Source: Trueperaceae bacterium (GTDB taxonomy: Bacteria; Deinococcota; Deinococci; Deinococcales; Trueperaceae). From it: DNA of 8,194 nt. A program made the translations under genes and the position numbers. Where the stretch lies: NCBI GenBank assembly GCA_024636105.1, contig JAGXHO010000263.1, forward strand, positions 1 through 8,194, given 5' to 3'. This document shows, one piece after another, positions 1-5,579 of the stretch (its first letter is position 1; every line of letters begins with the position of its first letter). The notes beneath the pieces were generated by a model. The model was not told where the DNA came from. It saw only the letters and a list, made by a program, of their open reading frames with translations, and did not search any database.

Positions 1-71
1 ACCGCACGCAGGCGGCGCTCTACGCGCTCCGCGAGGGCATCGCCACCCTGGAACCCGGCGAGAACCGTTGA
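1..71 (+). CDS. C-terminal fragment of an unidentified protein
   Basis: An open frame enters from the left edge (first complete codon at position 3) and stops at TGA 69-71. Only 22 residues are visible, ending ...YALREGIATLEPGENR; this is too little to name a family. It is called coding because the next frame starts at TTG 68 inside its stop codon (TTGA overlap), the same tight packing seen between the following genes. It is probably the upstream member of one operon with the small Cys protein and the M20 hydrolase. Confidence 0.5.
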   Translation, partial: RTQAALYALREGIATLEPGENR

Positions 72-364
72 GCGACGGTCCGGCGCTGCGCCCGTCGACG
101 AGCGGCGGCGCGGCGGCGGGCGGTTCCGATGCCGGCGAGGTCGTGGTGCGCGCCGGCTGCGGTCGCACGCGCGCCGTGCCGGCCGCGGAGGTCGCGCGCG
201 CAGGGGCGCCGGCGGTGTGGGCCTTCGTCACGCTGGACTTCCCCGAGTGCCCCGGGTGCCCCCACCGCGTCGATCCCGAGGGGGCCCCTTCGTTCTGCGC
301 TTGGCGGCCGGCGGACGCCCCCCATCCGTTCGCGGCCCTCGCAGCCTGGCGCGAACCGACGTGA
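68..364 (+). CDS. Small Cys-containing hypothetical protein (98 aa)
   Basis: I do not recognise this family. The protein has a low-complexity Ala/Gly/Ser N-terminus (about residues 1-23), then a compact part with a C-P-G-C-P-H motif at residues 61-66 and further cysteines at 31 and 77. Four Cys and one His in under 50 residues could bind a metal such as zinc or an Fe-S cluster, but no fold can be assigned. The TTG start at 68 overlaps the upstream stop, and the TGA at 362-364 overlaps the GTG start of the M20 gene, which supports a real, translationally coupled gene. In-frame GTGs at 143 and 146 are alternative starts that would remove the low-complexity leader. No strong Shine-Dalgarno sequence is visible. 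Function unknown. Confidence 0.55.
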   Translation: MSDGPALRPSTSGGAAAGGSDAGEVVVRAGCGRTRAVPAAEVARAGAPAVWAFVTLDFPECPGCPHRVDPEGAPSFCAWRPADAPHPFAALAAWREPT

Positions 365-1458
365 GGGGCGCCGAGCTAGACCGGCGCCTGCGCGCCCACC
401 TCAAAGCGATCGCCGAGACCGCAGCGCCGCCGTTCGCCGAAGGGCGCCGTGGCGCCCTCGTCGCAGAGCTCTGGCGCCGCGCGGGGCTGGAGCCTGACGT
501 CGACGACCTCGGGAACGTGGTCGCCGAGCTCCGCGGGGGGACCGGGCCGCGGGTGCTGCTCGCCGCCCACCTCGACAGCGTGTTCCCCGAGGGTACGGAC
601 GTGCGCGTGCGCGAAGAGGCCGACGACCGCTGGAGCGGACCGGGGATCGGCGACGACGCGTCCGGGTTGACGGTGCTGACCGTGCTCGCCGAAGAAGCGG
701 CCGCGGGGCGACCCGAGCGGCGGCCCCGGCTCGTGCTGGCGGCGACGGTGGGGGAAGAGGGGCTCGGCGACCTGCGCGGGGCACGGCGCGTGGTGGCCGA
801 CCACGCCGGAACGATCGACGCCTTCGTCGCGGTCGATGGCCACCTGGGTCAGGTGGTGGACGCGGCGGTCGGATCGCGGCGGATCGAAGCGCGCTTCCGC
901 GCCCAGGGCGGCCACGCCTGGGGCGACCACGGGGCGCCCAGCGCCGTGCACGCGCTCGGCGACGCCATCCACGCGCTGGCGCGGGTTCCGGTGCCGAGGG
1001 ACCCCCGCTCGTCGCTCAACGTCGGTCTGGCGTCGGGTGGGTCGTCGGTGAACGCGATCGCCGAGGAGGCGCGGCTCACGGTCGACGTGCGCAGCGTCGC
1101 GCCGGCGACGCTCGAAGGGCTCGTCACCGAGACGCAGCGGCGGCTGCGCGGTGTGGCGCGCCGGCATGGCGTCGAGTTGGAGCTGCGCAACGTCGGCGAT
1201 CGACCCGCTGGGCGCACGGCGGACGCCGCCCTCGTCGCCGCCGCTCGCGCAGCCCTGGCACGGGTCGGGATGATGGCCACCGTCGCGGCCAGCAGCACCG
1301 ACGCCAACGCTGCCGTGGCAGCCGGCGTCCCGGCGATCGGGTTCGGCGTCGCCACCGGGGGCGACGCCCACCGCCTGGGCGAGTGGCTCGACCCCCGGTC
1401 GCTGAGCGTCGGGTACACCGCGCTCGAGCACCTGCTCGGCGAGCTGGCGCGCGGCTGA
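361..1458 (+). CDS. M20-family zinc metallohydrolase (peptidase/deacylase)
   Basis: A 365-residue protein with the full set of M20/M28-clan metal and catalytic positions: His70-Leu-Asp72 (HLDS, first metal ligand and its partner), Asp98-Asp99 in GPGIGDDASG (bridging Asp), Glu132-Glu133 in VGEEG (general base and ligand), Asp159 in VDGHLG, His185 in GGHAWG (dimerisation/lid-domain histidine) and His337 in GGDAHRLGEW (last metal ligand). Family members hydrolyse peptides or N-acyl amino acids in the cytoplasm; the substrate cannot be told from sequence. No signal peptide is seen. GTG 361 is chosen because it overlaps the preceding stop by 4 nt (GTGA) and gives a normal N-terminus with the first helix directly before the catalytic domain. 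An in-frame ATG at 217 would add 48 residues that merely shadow the Cys-protein gene. The gene faces rnhA tail to tail, 28 nt away. Confidence 0.88.
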   Translation: MRGAELDRRLRAHLKAIAETAAPPFAEGRRGALVAELWRRAGLEPDVDDLGNVVAELRGGTGPRVLLAAHLDSVFPEGTDVRVREEADDRWSGPGIGDDASGLTVLTVLAEEAAAGRPERRPRLVLAATVGEEGLGDLRGARRVVADHAGTIDAFVAVDGHLGQVVDAAVGSRRIEARFRAQGGHAWGDHGAPSAVHALGDAIHALARVPVPRDPRSSLNVGLASGGSSVNAIAEEARLTVDVRSVAPATLEGLVTETQRRLRGVARRHGVELELRNVGDRPAGRTADAALVAAARAALARVGMMATVAASSTDANAAVAAGVPAIGFGVATGGDAHRLGEWLDPRSLSVGYTALEHLLGELARG

Positions 1459-1460
1459 GC

Positions 1461-1479
1461 GCCGGTGCCCGCCGCCGGC
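1461..1479. terminator. Weak hairpin between convergent M20 and rnhA genes
   Basis: GCCGGTG (1461-1467) can pair with CGCCGGC (1473-1479) around a 5-nt loop, a 7-bp stem with one G-U pair, in the 28-nt gap between the two stop codons. There is no T-run on either strand, so intrinsic termination is only a possibility. The position between convergent genes is the main argument. Confidence 0.3.
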
Positions 1480-1486
1480 AACGTGG

Positions 1487-1978
1487 TCAGCCGTGCGCGC
1501 GGCCGCGGCGTTCGCGGCGAGCCTGAAGCGCGAGGTCGTCGACCTGTTCGTTGCGGGTGTGGCCGGCGTGCCCTTTCGTCCATGTCCACCGCACCTGGTG
1601 CGTGCCGCTGAGTTCGAGCAAGCGCTCCCACAGGTCGCGGTTCTTGACCGGCTGTTTGGAGGCCGTGCGCCACCCGTTGCGCTGCCAGTTCGCGAGCCAG
1701 CCATCGGTGAAGGCCTTCTTCAGGTACTGACTGTCGGTGACGATCGTGACCTCGCACGGTTCGGTCAGCGCCTCGAGGGCGCGCACCGCGGCGGTCAGCT
1801 CCATCCGGTTGTTCGTGGTCCCGGCCTCGTACCCGCTCGCCGTGCGCTCGAAGCGACCGAAGGCGAGGTGGTAGGCCCAGCCCCCTTCGCCGGTCTGGGT
1901 CTCGCACGATCCGTCGGTCGTCGCGACGAGCCGCTTCGGCGTCGGCGGGCTCGGAGAGGGTGGCTTCGGCGCGTCCAT
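1487..1978 (-). CDS. rnhA: Ribonuclease HI
   Basis: This 163-residue protein cuts the RNA strand of RNA-DNA hybrids (R-loops, Okazaki primers) in the cytoplasm. The catalytic DEDD set is complete: Asp22 (TDGSC), Glu60 (NNRMELTAAV), Asp82 (TDSQYL) and Asp147 (NEQVDDLA), with the flexible-loop His137 (KGHAGH). Spacing matches E. coli RNase HI (D10, E48, D70, H124, D134) almost residue for residue, and a basic handle is present around residues 87-112. The length is close to the 155-residue enzyme, with a Pro/Ser-rich 14-residue N-terminal leader. ATG at 1978-1976 is chosen because a TANNNT element lies 8 nt upstream and because the longer frame to 2059 is Arg-rich and crosses a palindromic site. 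It is divergent from litR and convergent with the M20 gene. Confidence 0.95.
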   Translation of the reverse strand: MDAPKPPSPSPPTPKRLVATTDGSCETQTGEGGWAYHLAFGRFERTASGYEAGTTNNRMELTAAVRALEALTEPCEVTIVTDSQYLKKAFTDGWLANWQRNGWRTASKQPVKNRDLWERLLELSGTHQVRWTWTKGHAGHTRNEQVDDLALQARRERRGRAHG

Positions 1979-1986
1979 CGTGGCGC

Positions 1987-1992
1987 ATGCTA
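1987..1992 (-). promoter_or_regulatory. Candidate leaderless -10 element (TAGCAT) for rnhA
   Basis: On the minus strand TAGCAT ends 8 nt before the rnhA ATG (1978), with no Shine-Dalgarno sequence between. The TANNNT form and distance match leaderless promoters known from Deinococcus species. No convincing -35 is visible in the GC-rich stretch upstream. Confidence 0.45.
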
Positions 1993-2027
1993 CCAAGCAC
2001 CGCGCCGGCCGCCGCCGACGCGGACGA

Positions 2028-2041
2028 ACCTTGTACAAGGT
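2028..2041. promoter_or_regulatory. Perfect 14-bp palindrome (candidate operator)
   Basis: ACCTTGTACAAGGT is its own reverse complement. It lies in the gap between the divergent rnhA and litR genes, about 50 bp upstream of rnhA and about 80 bp upstream of the litR -35. The TGTACA core fits the TnnACA half-site reported for Thermus CarH, and on both strands. A dimeric regulator binding here could be LitR itself, the CRP-type protein of the same operon or another factor; the sequence does not decide between them. Confidence 0.5.
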
Positions 2042-2122
2042 GCGTATCAGGGTGCCCAACGCACGGTGTGCGTGAGGGACGAGAGCCGCTCGAAGCCACG
2101 ACGGCTACTGGCCACGATGCGC

Positions 2123-2152
2123 TTGACATCTGTCCAAGGTTGGACCTATGCT
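2123..2152 (+). promoter_or_regulatory. Predicted sigma70-type promoter of the litR operon
   Basis: A consensus -35 TTGACA (2123-2128) is followed after 18 nt by TATGCT (2147-2152), a good -10. The predicted start is near 2159, giving a leader of about 70 nt before the litR ATG. It is the strongest promoter-like sequence in the window and the only clear one on this strand before the three-gene operon. Confidence 0.65.
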
Positions 2153-2161
2153 CTGGACAGA
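2123..2161. promoter_or_regulatory. Candidate LitR/CarH operator overlapping the litR promoter
   Basis: TTGACA(2123)-TC-TGTCCA(2131) forms a TnnACA/TGTnnA dyad that includes the -35 hexamer. TCTGTCCA (2129-2136) is an exact inverted repeat of TGGACAGA (2154-2161), bracketing the -10. A third copy, TTGGAC (2140-2145), pairs with GTCCAA (2132-2137). A repressor on these sites would block RNA polymerase. Thermus CarH is reported to bind 11-bp direct repeats of nnTnnACAnn around the -35; here the elements are mainly inverted and not spaced at 11 bp, so the mode may differ. Confidence 0.5.
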
Positions 2162-2219
2162 GCTTTATCAGAGGTTGTTCAAGCCCCGGCGATGCCCCCA
2201 TCCCCGGAGCACCAGGAAC

Positions 2220-2223
2220 GGAG
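2220..2223 (+). promoter_or_regulatory. Ribosome binding site of litR
   Basis: GGAG, within an AGGAACGGAG context, lies 6 nt before ATG 2230. It fixes the litR start and excludes the longer in-frame extension back to 1960, which would run through the promoter. Confidence 0.7.
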
Positions 2224-2229
2224 TCGCCG

Positions 2230-3174
2230 ATGGCGCGAGGCAAGTACACGGTCAACGAGGTCGAAGAGCGCACCGGCGTACCGGCCTCGACGCTTCGTCA
2301 GTGGGAGCGTCGGTACGGGCTTCCGATGCCCGAGCGCTCCGACGCCGGGTACCGCCTGTACGGCGACGGCGACCTCGGCGACATCCGCGCGATGAAGGCG
2401 CACGTCGACGACGGCGTGCCGGCGTCGCGCGCCGCCGCGATGGTCAAGGAGCGCGCTCTGCCCGTCTCCGGGCCGCGTCCCGTCGCCTCGCTGCGCAGCG
2501 ACCTCGTCGCCGCCCTCGTCGACCTCGATGACGAGCGGTCGGACCGCGTGCTGAGCGAAGCCCATGCTCTGCACACGGTCGAGGCGGTCGTGCTCGAACT
2601 GCTGGGACCGGCGATGATCGACCTCGGCAACCTCTGGCACGACGGCAAGATCGCGACCACGACCGAGCACTTCGCCTCGAGCTACGTGAACGGTCGCCTG
2701 CGGGCGCTGCTCGCCCTCGCCGGCGGCCAGCGCTCCAGTCCGAGCGTGATCGTCGCCTGCGCGCCGCTCGATCAGCACGAGCTCGGCGCCCTCATGCTCG
2801 CCGTCATGCTGCGTCGCCACGGCTATCAGGTCTACTTCGTCGGCGCGAACACGCCGGTCGAGGACCTCGCCTCGATGGCGCGCGAGTTGCAGCCCTTCGC
2901 GGTCATGATCTCGGCCTCGTCGATCGACTCGGTCCACCAGCTCGTCGACAAGCGCGCCCAGCTCGAGGGCATCGCGCCCGTGCTTGCGCTCGGCGGATAT
3001 GGCTTCAACGCGGACCCGACGCTGGCCGGGCGCGTCGGCGGCCAGTACCTCGGCGCCACCGTGCCCGAGGCGCTCGAGCGGCTCGCGGTCGAGGTGCGCA
3101 AGCACGGTGCGGTCGGCGCCCACGTCGAGCGCCGCGAGCACGCCGGCCGCGACCTGCGTGGAGCGCGCGAGTGA
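2230..3174 (+). CDS. litR: LitR/CarH-type adenosylcobalamin photoreceptor, MerR-family repressor
   Basis: A 314-residue light-sensing repressor. Residues 5-72 are a MerR winged helix-turn-helix (YTVNEVEERTGVPASTLRQWERRYGL, then GYRLYGDGDL). About 88-165 is the helical cobalamin cap, and about 170-295 a B12-binding Rossmann domain. The cap carries Trp136-His137 and, nine residues after the Trp, Glu146-His147, matching Thermus CarH Trp131-His132 and Glu141-His142; the counterpart His132 forms the cobalt adduct after illumination. The lower-axial motif Asp181-x-His183-x-x-Gly186 matches DxHxxG (CarH His177). It should therefore bind AdoCbl, form a tetramer on DNA in the dark and fall apart in light. 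ATG 2230 follows a GGAG site; the stop overlaps the next gene's GTG by 4 nt. It probably represses its own operon. The basic C-terminal tail (about 295-314) is extra. The name carH would be equally valid. Confidence 0.93.
   Translation: MARGKYTVNEVEERTGVPASTLRQWERRYGLPMPERSDAGYRLYGDGDLGDIRAMKAHVDDGVPASRAAAMVKERALPVSGPRPVASLRSDLVAALVDLDDERSDRVLSEAHALHTVEAVVLELLGPAMIDLGNLWHDGKIATTTEHFASSYVNGRLRALLALAGGQRSSPSVIVACAPLDQHELGALMLAVMLRRHGYQVYFVGANTPVEDLASMARELQPFAVMISASSIDSVHQLVDKRAQLEGIAPVLALGGYGFNADPTLAGRVGGQYLGATVPEALERLAVEVRKHGAVGAHVERREHAGRDLRGARE
3160..3163 (+). promoter_or_regulatory. Ribosome binding site deciding the GTG 3171 start
   Basis: GGAG inside the end of litR lies 7 nt before GTG 3171. 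The alternative ATG at 3192 has no comparable site, so GTG 3171 is preferred. Confidence 0.5.
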
Positions 3175-4808
3175 TCGGCGCCTCCACCGCCATGCAGGTC
3201 GATGCCGTGGTCGTCGGAGCGGGCATCGCCGGGGCGACCGCTGCCGCGCTGCTCGCCGCCGCAGGCCGCCGGGTCGTGGTCCTCGAGCGCGATGCCCATG
3301 CCGGCGGGTGCGCGGCCTCCTTCGACGATCGCGGCTTCGCGTTCGCGGTCGGTGCGACGGTCGGCATGGGGCTCGAGGAGGGCGGCGTGCTGCGGCGCGT
3401 GTACGACCGCGTCGGCCTGGTGCCGCGGTTCGCGTCGGTCGACCCGGCGATCCGGGTGTTCGTCGGCGAACGCACGGTCGATCTCCATGCCGATCGCACC
3501 GCTTGGGCGGCCGAAGTCGCGCGCGCCTTCCCCGGTGAGGACGCCGAGAAGCGCCGCTTCTGGTCCGAGGTCGCGGTGCTCGCGCGCGGCCTCGCGCACG
3601 CCTCGAAGCGCTTCCCGGTCCTGCCGCTCCAGACCCTCGACGACGCGCTCGACACCGCCCGCGCCGCCCACCCCGTCCTCGTGCCCGTCGCTCTGCGGTT
3701 GCGCTCGACGGTCGCCGACCGGTTGCGCCGCCACCGCGTGACCGACCCCGTGCACCGCGCCTTCGTGGACGGCCAGTTGGTCGACGCGATGCAGACGACC
3801 GCCGACGACTGCGCCGCGCCCAACGGCGCTCTCGCCCTCGACATCTACCGCCATGGAGCGCAGTACGTGCCGGGCGGCCTCGCATCGATCGCCGACGACC
3901 TGCTGGCCAGCGTCGTGCGGCGCGGCGGCGAGGTGCGCTTCGCCACCCGCGCCCGGCGGCTGCTCGTCGACGCCACCGGTCGCATCGCCGGCGTCGCCAC
4001 GCGCGCTGGAGAGGTGCGCGCGCCCGTCGTCGTCTCCGCGGTACCGCTCGCGAACACCGCCGAGCTGCTCGGCGCCGAGGTCCCGACCCGCCTCCACCGG
4101 CGCGCGGAGGCGCAGCGCGGTCGGCAATGGGGCGCCTTCACCCTCTACCTCGGGGTCGACGAGCGCGCGCTGCCGAACGACGTCCGCCCGTTCCTACAGG
4201 TGACGGCCGTCCCCGAGTCCGGTGCGCGCACGCCGGTCCACGACGGTGGCAACCTGCTGATCTCGGTCTCGCCGGCCTGGGACCGAGCCCGTGCCCCCGA
4301 GGGCAAGCGCGCCATCACCGTCTCCACGCACGTGGACGCGGGCCACTGGATGGCGCTCGCCGCCGATCCGCAGGCGTACGCGACCGCCAAGGCGGCCTTC
4401 ACCGAGCGCCTGCTCGATCGCGTCGAGGTGGCGTTGCCCCACGTGCGCGACGGGATCGAGGTGCTGCACGCCGGCACGCCCCGCACCTTCCATCGCTACA
4501 CCCGCCGCGCCGAGGGTGCGGTGGGCGGCCTGCCGCAGACGCTGGCGCACGCCAATTTCGCCGCGGCGTCGCACCGCACCGACGTCCCGGGCCTGTTCCT
4601 CGCCGGCGACACCGTCTTCCCGGGCCAAGGCACGCTGGGCGTCGCCATCTCCGGGTTCGTCGCCGCCCGCAGCGCAGTTCGCTACGGCGCGCGCATGCGG
4701 CGCCTCGCGACCCCTACGGAGGCCACCGCCGGCCACCGCGTCCCGCCCATCCCCCAACCCACCCGCGGCCCCCGAAGGTCCGCGCCGACCCAGGAGGTCT
4801 CCGCATGA
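3171..4808 (+). CDS. CrtI-superfamily FAD-dependent oxidoreductase (probable carotenoid desaturase/isomerase)
   Basis: A 545-residue flavoprotein of the phytoene desaturase superfamily (CrtI, CrtD, CrtO and CrtISO relatives). The N-terminal FAD fold has GAGIAG at residues 16-21, the ribose-binding Glu39 (VVVLERD) and the AGGCAASF segment typical of the family. The C-terminal FAD motif is LFLAGDTVFPGQGTLGVAISG with Asp480. A GTPRTFHRYTRR segment at 435-446 resembles the substrate-side motif of CrtI/CrtISO enzymes. Family members desaturate or isomerise membrane-dissolved C40 polyenes. Which step this one performs cannot be read from sequence, and the nearest relative may be CrtD- or CrtISO-like, so no symbol is given. 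Residues about 505-545 are a Pro/Arg-rich tail outside the fold. The gene starts inside the litR stop and ends inside the crp start, so light-controlled expression with the photoreceptor is likely, supporting a carotenoid role. No crtB or other crt gene is in view. Confidence 0.85.
   Translation: MIGASTAMQVDAVVVGAGIAGATAAALLAAAGRRVVVLERDAHAGGCAASFDDRGFAFAVGATVGMGLEEGGVLRRVYDRVGLVPRFASVDPAIRVFVGERTVDLHADRTAWAAEVARAFPGEDAEKRRFWSEVAVLARGLAHASKRFPVLPLQTLDDALDTARAAHPVLVPVALRLRSTVADRLRRHRVTDPVHRAFVDGQLVDAMQTTADDCAAPNGALALDIYRHGAQYVPGGLASIADDLLASVVRRGGEVRFATRARRLLVDATGRIAGVATRAGEVRAPVVVSAVPLANTAELLGAEVPTRLHRRAEAQRGRQWGAFTLYLGVDERALPNDVRPFLQVTAVPESGARTPVHDGGNLLISVSPAWDRARAPEGKRAITVSTHVDAGHWMALAADPQAYATAKAAFTERLLDRVEVALPHVRDGIEVLHAGTPRTFHRYTRRAEGAVGGLPQTLAHANFAAASHRTDVPGLFLAGDTVFPGQGTLGVAISGFVAARSAVRYGARMRRLATPTEATAGHRVPPIPQPTRGPRRSAPTQEVSA
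4792..4797 (+). promoter_or_regulatory. Ribosome binding site of the CRP/FNR gene
   Basis: A perfect AGGAGG lies 7 nt before ATG 4805, the strongest Shine-Dalgarno sequence in the window. It suggests that the regulator is translated efficiently in its own right, besides coupling to the upstream gene. Confidence 0.8.
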
Positions 4809-5503
4809 CCATCTCGCCGCGCTACCGCTCCGAACCCACCCGCCCCTCCACCCGAACCCCCCTCGACGCGTCCGTTCCGGCCGCGACCGCGAGCGCGACC
4901 AGCGCCCCGGAGGCCCCCGTGCAGACCCTGACCTTCCAGCGCCGCCAGACCCTGTACCACTCGGGCGACGCCGCCCAATCCGTCTTCCGCGTCCGCGACG
5001 GCCTCGTGCGCATCACCCGCATGACGCCCGAGGGCCGCGTCCTGACGGTGCGCCACCTGATGCCGGGCGACTTCTTCGGCGAAGAGGCGATGGACGATGG
5101 CAAGCGCGAGGAGGTCGCGGAGGCGCTCACCACGGCGCAGATCGAAGCGATCGACCCGGCGCTGATCAACCAGCAGGACCTGATGGCGATCACGCGCTCC
5201 TTGTCGCACCAGATGCAGCGCCTGATGGATTACGAGTACCACCTGCAGACCGGCGACCTGCGCCAGCGCGTGGCGCGCTACCTGCTCGAGCTGGCCAAGA
5301 CCCCGCTCGCCAAGCACGACGGCGCCGGGCGCCCGGTGATCTCCGCCACCCACGAGCTGGTCGCCGAGGGCACCGCGAGCACCCGCGAGTCGGTGTCGAA
5401 GATCATCACCGAACTCCGCGCCGAGGGGCTGATCTCGTCGGGCTACCGCAGCATCACGCTGGTCGACGCCGAGGCGCTCGACGAGGTGTCCGAAGGCTTC
5501 TGA
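4805..5503 (+). CDS. CRP/FNR-family transcriptional regulator (LdrP/SdrP/DdrI-like)
   Basis: A 232-residue regulator. Residues 1-38 are a Ser/Thr/Pro/Ala-rich leader; about 40-125 is a cyclic-nucleotide-type beta-roll (LTFQRRQTLYHSGD, VFRVRDGLVRI, LMPGDFFGEEAM); about 130-160 is the dimer helix; 181-220 is a winged HTH (THELVAEGTASTRESVSKIITELRAEGLI). At the phosphate-binding cassette, GEEAM (92-96) is followed by DDGKREEVAEAL, so the Arg-Ser pair that contacts cAMP in E. coli CRP is not apparent. Like Thermus SdrP and LdrP it may act without cAMP. No cysteine cluster for an Fe-S centre is present. Thermus LdrP is a light-induced CRP under LitR control that activates carotenoid and photolyase genes; position as last gene of the litR operon suggests the same role. 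An internal GTG (4919) with GGAGG 5 nt upstream would give a 194-residue protein nearer the SdrP length. Exact orthology is unproven. Confidence 0.9.
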   Translation: MTISPRYRSEPTRPSTRTPLDASVPAATASATSAPEAPVQTLTFQRRQTLYHSGDAAQSVFRVRDGLVRITRMTPEGRVLTVRHLMPGDFFGEEAMDDGKREEVAEALTTAQIEAIDPALINQQDLMAITRSLSHQMQRLMDYEYHLQTGDLRQRVARYLLELAKTPLAKHDGAGRPVISATHELVAEGTASTRESVSKIITELRAEGLISSGYRSITLVDAEALDEVSEGF

Positions 5504-5524
5504 ACGCCCAGATCCGACTCGAAA

Positions 5525-5555
5525 CGCCCCTGCCGCGATCGTCGCGGCAGGGGCG
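5525..5555. terminator. Bidirectional intrinsic terminator hairpin
   Basis: CGCCCCTGCCGCGA (5525-5538) and TCGCGGCAGGGGCG (5542-5555) are exact inverted copies with a TCG loop, a perfect 14-bp GC-rich stem. It lies 21 nt after the CRP stop and 24 nt beyond the acpS stop. On the minus strand the stem is followed by TTTC; on the plus strand there is no clear T-run, so termination may be stronger for the leftward acpS transcript. Confidence 0.75.
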
Positions 5556-5579
5556 CTCGCATTCCGGGGCGCTGCCGGT

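Noticed and set aside
217..360. Longer M20 start at ATG 217
   Set aside because: The extension lies inside the Cys-protein gene in another frame and resembles none of the M20 N-terminus; GTG 361 gives a 4-nt overlap.
376..1704. Minus-strand open frame of 442 codons opposite the M20 gene
   Set aside because: It crosses the M20 gene and the end of rnhA in another frame and contains no domain; a GC-driven shadow.
1979..2059. N-terminal extension of RNase HI to an upstream in-frame ATG at 2059
   Set aside because: The added 27 residues are Arg-rich, not part of the family fold, and their DNA carries the TANNNT element and the 14-bp palindrome.
1960..2229. Upstream extension of LitR in the same frame
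   Set aside because: It would run through the promoter and operator region; GGAG before ATG 2230 and the MerR-type N-terminus fix the start.
2160..2229. Possible cobalamin riboswitch in the litR leader
   Set aside because: The leader is only about 70 nt and lacks a B12-box-like sequence; cobalamin sensing is done by the protein.
2179..3885. Long minus-strand open frame of 568 codons opposite litR and the FAD oxidoreductase
   Set aside because: It is antisense to two genes with clear family motifs, is Arg/Ala/Pro/Gly-rich without any recognisable domain, and is the expected by-product of high GC at third codon positions.
2832..4127. Minus-strand open frame of 431 codons opposite the FAD oxidoreductase
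   Set aside because: Low-complexity composition, no motif, fully antisense to a real gene.
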